From contig JAETXT010000007.1 in the NCBI GenBank assembly GCA_019188255.1, forward strand, positions 3,162,001 through 3,226,000: a DNA stretch of 64,000 bases. Reading direction: 5' to 3'. This document shows positions 35,167-46,645 of the stretch, one piece after another. A program made the translations under genes and the position numbers. The notes beneath the pieces are model-generated. The model saw only the letters and a program-made list of their open reading frames with translations, had not been told where the DNA came from and did not search any database. The DNA is from Verticillium longisporum (Eukaryota; Ascomycota; Sordariomycetes; Glomerellales; Plectosphaerellaceae). Every line of letters begins with the position of its first letter. The stretch's first letter is position 1.

Positions 35167-36152
35167 GTTGGCGGCCGGTCTCTCGCGATGGTCGTGGGGG
35201 TGCGAGGATGGTTCGATGGCCAGAAGAATAAGCAACCCTCTCGCTGGTCAGCAGCGGGGCAAGGTTGCGAGCAGTCGGCCTGAGAGTTGTATGCGGCAAT
35301 CGAGCGAGGAGACTCTTGGGGCACAGAAAAGAGCAGTACGGCAGAAGAGAGAAGCGAGACCAAGGGGGATGAGCTCGGGAGATAAGGGAAGGAGGAAAGA
35401 GGAAGGAGGTGGAAGGAGTGGAGGCAGAAGGTCGGGTGCAGGATGACGATGGTGCGATGATGCTGGGGAGCTAAGGTGCTGGGTGCTACATGTAGGTGCT
35501 AGAGGTAAGGTAGGTAGGTACCTTGGGTGAGCTTGCATCAAATGACTCCTGGCGCAGGAGTAGGTACCGACCCCGCTGATTTACCCCGCCATCAGGGACC
35601 AAGGGTGCTGCTGCTGCTGCTGCTCCTGTATCCCGTACTACTGCTGTTGCTGCTGCCAATACTACTACGTATTTGGACTTGGCCTGATTTGCCTGCAGGA
35701 GAGAGCCGGCGGAGGAGGTTGCTTGTCCGTTTGCCCAAATGCCCTGCCAGCAGATCTCCCACGTTGAGCATGGAAGTCATGGTGGAGTGGGTATGGCGTG
35801 TTGTGCATCAGACTACGAATGGATCCGGCGTTGACAGATCTCACGAAATCTGGAGGCGGCTGAACATGACACACAAGGGCCCATTGTGAGGTGACTGGTG
35901 GTGGGAATGGCGGAATTGGGATGGAAATGGGCCGGTATTTTTTTTCCCACTCGCCCTCCTACGTTCCTAGTAGGTCCATCTGAAAAAGTAGGAGGCAGCC
36001 GGGAAAGCTCAGAACACCCCCCCACCTCTCAGCGCGGCGTAGCGTGCCGGGCGGAGAACGAACGATGCCCCAGTAGTGCTCGTGCCCACGTAGCTATGAC
36101 GGTGGCACGGCAAATGCAGATGCATCCACGAATCGAGGGGTATCGACGCGAG

Positions 36153-36182
36153 AGGAGAGGGCAGGAGAGGGCAGGAGAGGGC
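36153..36182. repeat. 3 x 10-bp tandem repeat
   Basis: Three exact copies of AGGAGAGGGC in a purine-rich stretch. Confidence 0.85.
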
Positions 36183-37020
36183 TGTGGCCGTGGACAGCTG
36201 CAGCTGCAGCTCTGCAGAAGCAAGAACAGGCGCAGAGAGGGGCAAAGGCGGTTCGAGCCAGGGTCAGAGGAGCCTGACCTTGCTTTCGACACATGCTACT
36301 GCAAAGCCAATTGACGGGCCCGCCCGTGAGGTCGTTTGTCGCGCCAACAACAAGCAAGTCGGTCCTGGGAGACGATAAGCTGGGCGACCGGAGAAGTGAA
36401 CGCGGAGGCGGACGCACCACCCGCGCGGGGGGGCCCAATGGAGATCGATACGGTGTGCCTGCAAGGCCCGTCTGAGCTGCCCTGAACCATTGGTCTCTGC
36501 GAGAAGGGGTTTGGATTTGTAGAATTCTTCAGTCCTGGCCGACCTGTGGCTGTACATGGTGCAGTCTTGCAGCACGGCCTCGCAGCAGTGCCGCCAACAA
36601 CCGAAGTCTGTGGGATCAGATGCGTGCCTGCCACATGGCTCCTGGTTCGTGTCAGCAGTCTGTGTCTTGCAAGGTTGGACAGAGGTGCTCAATGATGAGA
36701 GGTAGGCTCTGCAGACGGAGCTTGTCGTGCGGCCAGGCCAGAGACACACTGCGTCTCGATCTGGCAGTTCGGTACCATGTCTGAGGTTTTGAGGAACAAC
36801 CAGTTCGTGGTCTGAAGCCTGTGTCACTGGCGCATTGGCGAATGCGAGCAGTGCCGAGATGAGGCAATGAACGTATTGATGGCGGGCTTGTGGCTACGAT
36901 CTAGAGCCTTGTCGCAGCGCAACAGCTCTGCCACCCCGGCTTGTTTGTGTCACTTGCAGGCGGCCCGCCGAGGCACGCTGCAATGTACAGCTGTCACTCG
37001 ACAATGACGGTGAGCGCTGC

Positions 37021-37048
37021 AGGCAGGCAGGCAGGCAGGCAGGCAGGC
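37021..37048. repeat. AGGC x 7 microsatellite
   Basis: Seven perfect AGGC units directly after GCGCTGC. Confidence 0.9.
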
Positions 37049-37092
37049 ACTCGTGATGAGACTGCTGCGAATGATGGCCGAGGTCAATGATA

Positions 37093-37140
37093 GTGAAGCT
37101 GGAAAGCTATCAATGAGTGAAGCTGGAAAGCTATCAATGA
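37093..37140. repeat. 2 x 24-bp tandem duplication
   Basis: Two identical adjacent copies of a 24-base unit beginning GTGAAGCTGGAAAG; a partial third copy (GTGAA) follows. It looks like a recent slippage or unequal-exchange product. Confidence 0.9.
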
Positions 37141-37524
37141 GTGAACCACCAGGTAAAAGGCTCACTTGACGTTGAAACTGACGTTGGTGAATGACGTTGA
37201 ACTCGGATGCCCTGCCCCCAGGGGAACGAGTCCAGCGATGATCCCCTACCGCTTAGGGGAGGAGGCGCCGCCCATGTACCCGGTACTGCCTCGCTGCCCG
37301 GGCCCCTCGCCACATGGCAGGTTACTGGTTCAATCGCCGCCAGCCATGCACAACTGCAACCCTGAGCTGTCAAAGGGACAGCTATCACCAAGCTCCCTGG
37401 ACTGAGGGAGGGCCCTTCGACATCCACAATACCACCAACACCAGCTTGTCTCATCACGACAACCAGCATACACACATTCTCTTGCCCAACACACAGACCC
37501 AACCACATTCATCACATCTGCAGC

Positions 37525-39330
37525 ATGGCCGACGACGAAAAGACAAAGGCTGAGAAGCTTGCTGCCGCGAAGAAGCGCGTCGAGGCCATGAAGAAGAAGA
37601 AGAACAAGAAGGCTGGGTCATCCAAGACGAAAGAGGAGGCAGAACCTGCCGCGGCGGCCGAGGCCGAGGCCGAGGCCGAAGCTTCGCCTGCCGAGGGGAA
37701 GCCAGAGGAGAAGGCCGACGAAGCTGTCGAGGAGAAGAACGAGGAGGCAGTCGAAGACACGAAGCCCGACACAGAAGAGCCCAGCACCGAAGACCGTCCC
37801 GCGTCCCCATCGCAAGCACAACCCTCACTGGCCCAGCAGTCCAAATTGCGATCGGCTTCCTTCCGCAAGGGGTCCATATCCACCGGTGTCACCGGGCCTC
37901 TGTCGCCCGGCCCGTTCAGCCCCGATGGCGAGTCGGCGACCGACATTTATCGAAAGCACGTCACACGCATAGAGGAGCTGGAGAAGGAGAACAGGCGGCC
38001 CCCCAAACACGCCGCGGGGTCGGAGAAGCGATGGAAAAAGGCTGAGGAGGACCTTGCCGATCTGCGTGAGGAGGACGGCGACGCCAGCGCGAAGCCGCCT
38101 GCGTCGGACGAACAGGTCGACAAGCTCGTACGTCTGCCACGAGCAGCCTGCTCCCTTGTTTCGCCGCCCTCATCCCCACATGTTACTGACACGACCCGTA
38201 CACACAGAAGTCTGAAATCGCGGCGCTCGAACGCCAAAACTCCCAGCTCCAGCAGCAAGTCTCCCGGGGCACGGCACGCCATGGATCCTCCCCGTCGTCC
38301 GCCGCGGGCTCGCCCCCGCCGTCGCCGAGCTTGAAGCCCGCCTGATCGACAAGTCAGCGACGATCGAGACGATGGAGCTCGAGATATCCAAGCTCCGCGC
38401 CCAGCTCGAGCGCAGCACCTCGGACCGCGAACAGATCCCCGCCCTCGAAGAGCGGGTGGCCCGCTCGGAGAAGGCCGCCGGCCTCGCCCAGCGCGAGCTC
38501 GCCGACCTCCGCCGCAACCTCGACCGCCCCGCCGAAAAGGCCGTCCGGGAGGGCAGCGAGCGCCCGAGCGCCGAGACCAAGCTGCGCGCCCCCGAGCACG
38601 ACCCCCCGACGCCATCGCCGGGCGTCTCGACGCCGAGAAGAAGGCCGACGCGCTGGAGAAGAAGGTGGCCACGCTGACGACGCTGCACAAGGAGCAGGAC
38701 GCGCGGTCGCAGGCCATGCGCCGCGACAAGGAGCGCGCCGAGAGGGAGGTCCTCGAGCTCAAGGCCAAGGTCGAGACCCTCGACGCCGAGGCCGCGCGCC
38801 TCCGGAGCCGCAAGTCGACCGACGGCGGCGGCGGCCTCGACGACGACGGCGTCGACGAGCTCGAGAACGAGGAGCGCCTGCGCCTGGAGAAGAAGGTCCG
38901 CGACCTCGAGAGCGAGAACCACGACCTGCGCCGCGGCCTGTGGCAGGACAAGAGGCGCCAGCTCAGCGGCGGGCAGGACGTCGCGAGTCCCGGGGGCGGC
39001 GGCTTCCAGGACGTCGACCTCGGCGGCGCCCCGCCGCTGGCCGGGCGCAGACACGGCCAGCACGGGGGCGGCGGGCTCGGCGAGTTCTTCCAGAGCGGCA
39101 TCAACGCGCTCACGGGCCACGGCGGCGACGAGGACGGCTTCCTCGAGGATGACGACATGGACTTTGATGAGGACGCCTTCCGTCAGGCGCAGGCCGACGA
39201 TGCCAAGGCGCGGCTCGAGCGCATCAAGGATATCAAGCGCGGGCTCAAGAACTGGGAAGGCTGGAGGCTGGACCTGGTGGAGATCCGCCGGGGCGGGGAG
39301 GAGGGCCACGGGGAAGTGTTCGAGGTGTAG
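37525..39330 (+). CDS. coiled-coil protein, two frame breaks
   Basis: Two exons: 37525-38127 and 38208-39330, with an 80-bp intron. 575 residues if two missing bases are restored. The N-terminus is Lys/Glu/Ala-rich (KKRVEAMKKKKNKKAG). A long coiled coil follows, including IEELEKENRR, METMELEI-like METLE heptads and KKVATLTTLHKEQDARSQ. The C-terminus ends in a conserved block, RIKDIKRGLKNWEGWRLDLV...EVFEV. Frames change at C runs 38313-38317 (joining SPP to AVAELEARLIDKSATIE) and 38602-38607 (joining EHDP to PDAIAGRLDAEKKADALE); each needs one more C. This resembles fungal proteins annotated as M-protein-repeat or TMF/Sgm1-like golgins. A Golgi tether role is a guess from coiled-coil content and the conserved tail, not shown by any catalytic motif. 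Confidence 0.75.
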
Positions 39331-40135
39331 GCTGCCCAGTGTCTTGCTTGCATTTCATGACCCCTAGTCCGTGGACAGGACCTTGGCTATGTACTGTGTA
39401 TGATGACACGCTTGATCGAATGCTCCCTTGTCTCTGTCGCGCCATTGAAGATGTGTATCGCTTCGGCCTGGAAACAGTGCATAGGATGCGACATGTTGCA
39501 CAGCTCGTCGTCACTTCATCGACTGCCATGTCCGCATGTACGTGTGTCATTGCGGCCCCCTCCGTCACAGGGGAGGCGCGTCTTGTTCGCTACTCAGGGG
39601 AGATGGTCTAATCGTTACAGCAAGTAAAAAGAAACACGTTATCCGACACGGGACAGGCTTCGCCGACGCGGGGGGCCTCCATCCAAAAACAAAGTGCTGA
39701 ACCAACCCAGCCGCCAGCCGGCCAAACCCATACATACAAGATTGGGGTGTCTGCAGGAGAGAAGGGGGGGGATATCATTGCGAAGCCAGATGCCGTCCTG
39801 TGCCAGTTTGCCTGTCCACCAAACGCCTGGCCCTAACACAGCCGGAGAGAAGAGACAGAGAGGGAGGAGGGGGTGGGGGAGGAAAGGAGAGAAAAACAAA
39901 GCATTAAGTGTAGTGTGGTGGCTCCTGCCGAACTATCCCTCGCCAGAAAAGGGAGGGAAAACTGTAAACGCCATGTCCATGCATCGTTTCGTGAGGGAAG
40001 AAGAGATTTGCCTTTTCCCCTGAAAGTCTAATAATTGCCGCTGAGAGAATCGCGGCGGTGCTGGTGAGGGGCGTTTTCATAGAATCGTGGGGGAGAGTCG
40101 AGAGGTGGATATACAGAGTCGCCAGGCGGGATGTT
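39331..40135. other. convergent intergenic region
   Basis: 805 bp between the coiled-coil gene and the opposing zinc-finger gene. Purine-rich around 39840-39900. No gene seen; probably two 3' untranslated regions. Confidence 0.5.
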
Positions 40136-41215
40136 CTACATCATGGAAGCCGTCGGGGCGTTCAGAACAGACGTGTCGACGCCAAGGCCAGAGACATCAA
40201 GATTGCCACCGCGCAGCGTCTCTTGCAACTCGGCGATCTGCGCCATCATGGCAAGGCTGTGCTGCGACTGCCGGTCAATCTGGTCGCGCAGCTCCTCGTT
40301 CTCCATGCGTACGCGCTTAATCTCTTCGCGCAGATCGTCATAGGGTCGGACGCCGAGTTCTTCCGCGAGCGCTTGCGCTTCTGTCCGGCCTTCTCGCTGT
40401 CGCCATCGCTAGTGGCAATGTCGTCGCCGATGGGTGTCGAGCCGTCCTGCGTGTGTACTCGGCGGAGGTGCTCATTGAGGTTCTCTTGCCGCGAGAAGCC
40501 CTTGCCTGTGTGCCTCTTGCAGTTGGGGTGTGGGCAGTTGACGGTGTTCTTGGGACCGCCGTGCTTCCCGTGGACCTCGCGCTCGTGCCTCAAAAGACCT
40601 CCGGAGTAGGTGAATCCGGGCAGCTTCTCGCAACCCTCAGCGGCGCATCGGTAAGGACGTTCGTGTTTGTCCATGTGCTTGCTAGAGAAGGGAGTAAAAC
40701 GTCAGCATACCTCTTCCCCAAGCACACAAAGAATCGGCGCGTTCGGCCACTGCTTACCTCCATTCGCACTTGCGACCGAAGACCTGTGTGTCTTCGGTGC
40801 ATCCAGGGAACGTGCAGTAGAACTTTCCGTCGGCCTGCTTGTGAACCTCGCGATCAGGCTTCGGTATACATTTGCTGCGAAGAGATGATGCGCCGTGGTC
40901 CAAATCGTCCTTGCCGCCGTTGGAGGGTACAGTTTCGGGCATTTGAGAGGCTAGGGTCGCCATGGTCGGCGCGGGAGGCAGCGTGAGCTCGGCAGCATCG
41001 GTGACCAAAACTCCATCGCCGCCCAGCGCATCAGATATGATGGAGCGGTCATCGCCGAGCATCGAGGTTGATGGATTGTAGGCGTCTAGGCCAGAGACAT
41101 CGGGCGAAGCATATTGAAGGCGGGTATCAACGTCATGGTCCTGGTCGGGATCTCCAATCGGGGGGTAGGAGGGGTCGTGCATGAAGCTACGAGGCTCGTA
41201 GACAACACTCATCAT
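40136..41215 (-). CDS. C2H2 zinc-finger transcription factor, one frame break
   Basis: Two exons, 41215-40758 and 40681-40136, with a 76-bp intron inside the first finger region; 334 residues if one base is restored. The N-terminal half is acidic and disordered (DPDQDHDVDTRLQYASPD). Three zinc fingers follow: CTFPGC...HMDKH (rebuilt across the splice), CAAEGC...HEREVH, and CPHPNC...HLRRVH. After a basic KRKR stretch (possible nuclear signal), the natural continuation is a coiled coil, LREEIKRVRMENEELRDQ, ending NAPTASMM. That coiled coil is in another frame from the fingers; the change lies at about 40360-40400 and needs one extra base. As written, the frame would end at about 40246. The presence of DNA-binding fingers and the acidic head supports a transcription factor; targets unknown. 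Confidence 0.75.
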
Positions 41216-43502
41216 GACGGGCTACCCGGTGAGGTTTCTGTCTGCGTGATGACGATGCCGTGCAAGGCAGGGGGGTTTGGTTGCGCCTGTCGCGTCGGAT
41301 GAAGCTGGAGATGATCCAGCTACGATGAAGGCCAGACCAGTCTGGAAGAGTGGCTGAAGCCAGGAAGCGAAGGGACGGTGATGAGGTCAAGGTCGTGGTT
41401 GGCAGGGCTCGTGGAATAATGTTCTGGAGCTCCAACAATTGATGGAGATCGGTCTGGGGTCTGGAGTAAGGCTTGCTGACTGGCAGGTGCAGGGTCGAGG
41501 CCAGGTTTGCCTGAAAAATCTGGTGTTGACTGGCATGCGCTGGGACTGAGCCACAGTGGGTAAGATTTCTAATCACGGAGAGAGATGAGGCCACGTGACT
41601 TCGCGCCACTGACCCGAATGCCGAAAGCCAAAGTGTGTTTGCAGAGGTGGATCGAGTGACGCTGTTTTGTGGAACAAACTCTCTTTGTCGTATGGCGAAG
41701 CGGGAGCTCTTATCAAGAACTCGAGAATCAGGCATTCAGCGCGAGCCTCGCACCTACTACACCGTTGGACCAGAGCGTGTCACGACTCATCGTTGGAGGG
41801 TTGACCGTGACTCACGTAGCCGAGCTTGCCCATGAGGCCGCCTTGGCTGGCCGTCTCTGCCTGATCCTCCGCCTTGCTGAGAATCAACATACGGCGCGTG
41901 ACCTCTTTGCAACGAGGACTCGAGGACCTGAGCACATGGCAATGTGGCAGCCTATGGTATTGTTAGCATCTTTTCCCAGCGAAATTTTCCGAACCGCCTT
42001 GCCTGCCTGCAAGGATCTGGAGGCCGCCTTGCCTGTTCTGCCTATATTCCTCTGTGAAGATGCTCGCCGTTGGTATAGTTTGCCGGTCGATGCTGGAGGG
42101 GTGTGGTGAACCCGATGCACGTTGCGATGCATGAACGGGCACGCCATGGCTGCCACGAAGACAACTTGTCGAGGCCGAAGATCCAGGCCGATGGTGATGC
42201 CCATGGTCATCAATGCGCATGGCTGAGGCGGACAAGCAATGCCAGCAAGAAAAAGATTGGTTGATGTTGTTTCTTGGTCGAAGGGAGCTTCAATACGTGC
42301 CAGCTGTCGCCTTGCCCAGAAAACCAGGCCCAGAAAACCAAATTTATGACCCGCCTGAGGCATGACTATGGGTGCCTAAGACACCATCACCATGGCCACG
42401 GGGGGACCCTGGTTGCGTGAGCATCTCAAACAGCAAAGTGCAGAAAAGGTATTACTCAAAGGAGGCCAGAAAAAAACAGGTACGTGGCAGCTTCTCAGGA
42501 AGCCGATAGGGTTGAAATGCATCCACTGCCGATGAGTCCTCCTGAAGCAGGTCAGACACGCCACTCAACACGCAGATGAAATGACCACCCATCTCTGAAG
42601 CCCATCTGTTGCAACACCATTTTGCAACAAGAAAAAGCCTTATGAAGGAGGTCGTTGTTGCCAATGGCCCCGGTGTACCATGGCACGAGGCGCCGTGAGT
42701 CGACCCGAGGTTTAGGTGATCTCTCGGGAGGTCGGCCAGCCCCCACTCTTGTCTCGGGCCTTGGGACAGAGACAGAGAAACGAATGTGGGCCCGAACAGA
42801 GCTCCGGCTTGATAGCGAAGAAACCGGCCCAAAAGTTTTTATTCCCGGGCCAGAGGAGGGATTAAAGCTCGCTCTTGGACGTCTTGGCAGGGTAGCCTCG
42901 GGGTCTGGGGTCTGGCCCGGTGGCCATGACTGGATAGCGTGTGTTGAGACGTGGGACTTGGACAGGCGGCTGCCGAGCGCGAGGGGCCATTGGCAGAATC
43001 TGTTCAAGATGGAGCCAGCGCGCAGTCGGCGAGGGGCAGCCTTGGCAGCCACTCCTGGTGAGGCAAGGTGGGATGGAGATGTGAAGGAGGAAGAAGGCGT
43101 TGGGGTGTTTGGGGTGCTTAAGCCGAGCTGTGCTCCATGTTCTGGGCCACTCACTGCGCTGTAGCTGTTGCGACTGCTGTGGCTGCTAAAGTTTAAATGT
43201 TCTCAGGCTCCGCTCCACGACGACTTCATCCATTTTTTTTTCTTCCATTTGTTTTCTTCCTTCAAAGTATCGTCACTCTCATGGATCTATCTGACTTCAG
43301 TCAGACCTCGCCGCCCTCCCCACCTCTCTCTTCCAATCACTTCACATTCATTCCGCTCACGGGTCTTGTGCCTGCTGAAGCGAGCCCTGTTCTGCCACTT
43401 CACACAGCACCGTCAACAGGATCTACCTGCTTGCCTGCACTATCAATTTGGAGAGGCCAGAAAGGACGACAGCACGCACCTCCATTGCTTTTCAGTCCAA
43501 GT
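41216..43502. other. divergent intergenic region, C2H2 factor / MFS transporter
   Basis: 2.3 kb. Long open frames exist on both strands at about 42550-43160, but they mirror each other in a GC-rich stretch and show no recognisable domain, so I do not call a gene. The pyrimidine-rich 43200-43450 segment is likely the leader of the transporter gene. Confidence 0.45.
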
Positions 43503-45318
43503 ATGGCTCACATACCAAACCCGTCGAGCGGGGTCGACAAGCATGTAGACGATGACTGTTCTAACACTCCTGATCTGGGGGATCAGGAGCAGTCGGCAGG
43601 CTCGCAGCGTGGACCTGACGAGGAAGACTACGACCTTGAGACGGTCGAGCGCGTATACCGAAAGCTCGACTTGCGCATCATCCCAGGTACGTGCAATCCG
43701 TCTGCAGGCCCTGATGCCATCGCAACCGTCATCTGACAGGAATCATAGCCTTTTGGTGTCTCTACTTCCTGTGCTCTGGCCTTCGCTCGACCATTGGTAT
43801 GGCACAGACAATGAACCGAGAGGACGGACACGATCTCATGACCGTCTTGAACCTCACGCCAAAGGACACCTCCACCGCCTTGGCTCTGTTTTATGTCGCC
43901 TACGTCATCTTTGACTTTCCCTCCAACCTCGTCATGAGCAGGCTCAGCCCTCGTGTTTGGATGGCCCGTATCGTCATTGCTACCGGCATCATTGGCGCCT
44001 GCTTCGCTGCTGTTCAGGCTGCATGGAGTCTCAAGTCAGTTCACACACCGACGCAGCCCTTTTACTCGATCCTGGAAACTAGCATTTGTTCCAAGACTGC
44101 TTCGCTTCTTGCTCGGTTTCGTCATTGCAGGCATGTGGCCCGGCATGTCCTACTACCTGACTTTGTTTTACCCCCCTTCGCGCACCGGCAAGAGGATTGG
44201 CATGTACTTCACCGCCGCTCAGCTTTCGGCTGCCGTGGTCGGCCTCGTATCAGCCGGCTTCCAGCTCATGGATGGTGTAGGAGGCCTCGTCGGCTTTCGA
44301 TGGATGTTTCTTCTATATGGCCTCATTGCCATTGTTCTTGGCATCTCGCTCTTGTGGTGGCTGCCCGACCGCCCCCTGCCCCCTGGCCAGACACGCACCC
44401 GGAACAGCTGGTTCAAGTGGCTGCCAGCCAGTCCTGAGGCGTTGAAGGGGCACGATGCCGTCGTTCACTACCACGACCTTCGCCGCGTGTACAACCCGCG
44501 CCCATGGACCTACCACGATCTCCTCCAGGTCCTCATCGACTGGCGCCTCTGGCCTCTTGTCTTCATGTACTTTGGCGTTGTTGGTGTCGGCATTGGCACC
44601 CAGCTGTACGGCTCTGTCATCATTGCCTCCATCGTCCCGGATGCCTCCAGTGTCGAGGTCAGCCTCCTGTTCGCTCCCATCTGGATTGTGAGTTCATTCG
44701 CCCACCTCTGTGCTTGTCGTCGGCCCATGACTAACATGTCTATAGATGGATTTGATCGCAATTGTTATCATTATGCCCCTCTCGGACCGGTTCCACCGCT
44801 ACCGACCTTTCATCTTCTCCGCCGCCGTCTGCCTGCAGATTGCTGGCCTTCTGGTCGTCACGTTCGCCCTGGACAATGGCTGGGCTCGCTACGGCGGACT
44901 CCTCATGGTTGGCTTCGGCCTGGGGCCGACTGTCCCCAACTGCATGACATGGGCCAACGAGATTTTCCAGCACCGCCACGGCGAGGTCGGCGTGGCCGCT
45001 GCTGCTGCTCTCGTGTCTGGCCTCGGCAACCTCGGCAGTATCGTCACTACTTATGCCCTGTACACCGGATGGCCTGAAGACGCTGCACCTGGTCGTTACA
45101 GGTACCGCAAGAGCAACTTTGCCATGATTGGCATTCTCTGCCTCAGCATCGCCAGCAGCTTTCTCATGATGATCCTCCTGCGAGTCTGTGGAAACGAGCG
45201 CACCAACAAGATCTCCAGCGACAGCGCTAGCGAGTTTGAGGATGGTGCTGCCAGGCGCGAACGCCAACAGAGGGGCCTTGGCAAGATTCTTCCCTTTGGA
45301 AGGTCTCGCCAAGCCTAG
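43503..45318 (+). CDS. MFS transporter, anion:cation symporter (Dal5/Tna1-like) family
   Basis: Four exons: 43503-43686, 43740-44034, 44096-44687 and 44746-45318, giving 547 residues. About 12 hydrophobic segments are present. The ACS-family entry segment VERVYRKLDLRIIPGIIAFW is assembled across the first splice. GMSYYLTLFYPPSRTGKRIG is the characteristic loop of this family. A charged central loop (WWLPDRPLPPGQTRTR...) separates two sets of six helices. The second intron uses an AAG acceptor; it is required for SLKLLRFLLGF. Relatives import organic anions such as allantoate, nicotinate, pantothenate or phthalate-like acids; the substrate here cannot be told from sequence. The frame is open upstream; I chose MAHIPNPSSG because the upstream residues are low in complexity and include a poly-pyrimidine leader. 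Confidence 0.85.
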
Positions 45319-46645
45319 CAGCATCATTACTTCACGGCGGTAGACCTTCGTCTGTAAGTTGGACAAGGACGACAGACTTGCAGGCGAAGAGGACCTACCG
45401 GACCGCAGCCGACGATACGACCGTCGGCCTTGATTTTTCTACTTCACATTCTGGGAAACCATTTTTTTCGCTTTGACTTTTCTGCATTTGCACTTATAAT
45501 ATCGGCACTACACTCTCCTCACCGGTTGCGGTATGCCTCTCATTCGAAACGAGGTACGAAATGACTTCTTGGACAGCAACAGTGCTTCTACGCCATTGCT
45601 GGGAGTAGGCGTACTTGACTGGAGACGGCGGCCGGCGAAAATGCTTCCACGCTATCGCTTTTCGGGTCCGTCTCGGGAGAACAAAAAAAGGGAAGTAGAG
45701 GCCGCCTCAATGAGGCTGTAGGCGGCTTTGTGTTTTGAACGTTTTGTTTGTCGCTATGATACCCCATCTGTGTTTGGATACGTTGTCTGTTCGAGGATTA
45801 TCGGCGGCGAAAGTGCTTCTACGCCATCGCTGGGACGGCGTATTGGACCGAGTACAGTGCCGGCGACAATGCTCTGCGCTATCGCTTAGGTCTGTCTCGT
45901 GGGCATTGCTTTCTTGCGGCTCTCGTGTTACGAGAGCTCTGTTTCCTCTCTCTCTCTCTCTCTCCATCAACCTCCCGAACCAGCATCTTGCCTCCGGGGG
46001 GGGTTCACTTGGGGGATGCAAATATTTCAGTCGAGAATATATTTGACCTTCTCCCAACGGAAGACGATTGTCGTGACGAAGTGTTTCTCGCGTGAAAAGG
46101 GTCTCCAACCAGCTGGAACTGTCCTATCTGCGAAGGAGGAAGAACAGCTGGTACATGTGGTCTCTCTTGAGCATGGACGCTGTCCAAGCACGCGGGCCCT
46201 GTTGGGCAGTGTCGTGCCCCGGGACCGACGGTGGATCCGACGGATTCTGGCATGATGCATCATGCTATTCAGCCTTGTGACAGGCCTTGAGGTCTTGTCA
46301 GCAGGGGTCTGCCAAGAGAGTCCTAGCTTCATATGCGGTGCGTCCTGGGATGCGATCCATTTTCTACTTGGTGCTGCTTTCTACTTGTTGCTGCGCCGAG
46401 AAATATGGCTTCTTGCTGGTACATTGGTCGCCTTGGGTGGTTCCACGCAGCATCAGATGCAGGCAGCCACATGGGAAACGTCCAGGCACCCACTGGCTCA
46501 CCCACAAGCACATGGCCCATAACAACGGATAGGCTTGTCGATTGCCTATAAGACGCAGCGCATCCAGGAGTCTTGCACTCGTCGTACAGAGCACCCAGCT
46601 AGCTACACGCCTGCACGACCAGTATCCGCGCCGCACTCACCTCCA
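45319..46645. other. intergenic region with a diverged duplicated segment
   Basis: 1.3 kb between two genes on the same strand. Its left part holds a four-unit imperfect repeat (listed separately). A CT repeat lies at about 45939-45963. A TATAAG sequence at 46549-46554, 92 bases before the next start codon, could serve as a TATA element. Confidence 0.5.
45575..45886. repeat. four diverged ~26-bp units arranged as a duplicated pair
   Basis: Units at 45575-45600, 45634-45659, 45806-45831 and 45862-45886 share the pattern GGCGAAARTGCTTCYACGCY followed by ATYGCT. Units 1 and 3 are followed by GGGA; units 2 and 4 are followed by a shared GGTCYGTCTCG. So a segment of about 95 bp containing two units appears twice, at about 45582-45676 and 45806-45900, roughly three-quarters identical. 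Confidence 0.7.

Larger units (their letters stand above)
35167..37524. other. intergenic region rich in simple repeats
   Basis: 2.36 kb between two divergently placed genes. It holds several short tandem repeats (listed separately) and a TGC/TGT-type trinucleotide stretch at about 35607-35655. A GGTAGGTAGGTACCT element lies at about 35510-35523. No supportable gene. Confidence 0.5.

Noticed and set aside
34187..35299. 370-codon alternative minus-strand frame overlapping the unknown gene
   Set aside because: Composed almost entirely of Arg, Pro, His and Ser in a GC-rich stretch, a typical shadow frame; the 291-residue frame has more natural ends.
36249..36262. GGTTCGAGCC as a tRNA B-box
   Set aside because: No matching A-box, anticodon arm or acceptor stem in the flanking 90 bases.
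37947..39309. Two antisense frames of 379 and 403 codons over the coiled-coil gene
   Set aside because: They arise from GC-rich Glu/Arg/Ala codons; the plus strand has the conserved coiled coil and tail.
42552..43164. Long overlapping open frames on both strands upstream of the MFS gene
   Set aside because: Each strand mirrors the other in GC-rich DNA, no splice sites extend them, and no domain is recognisable.
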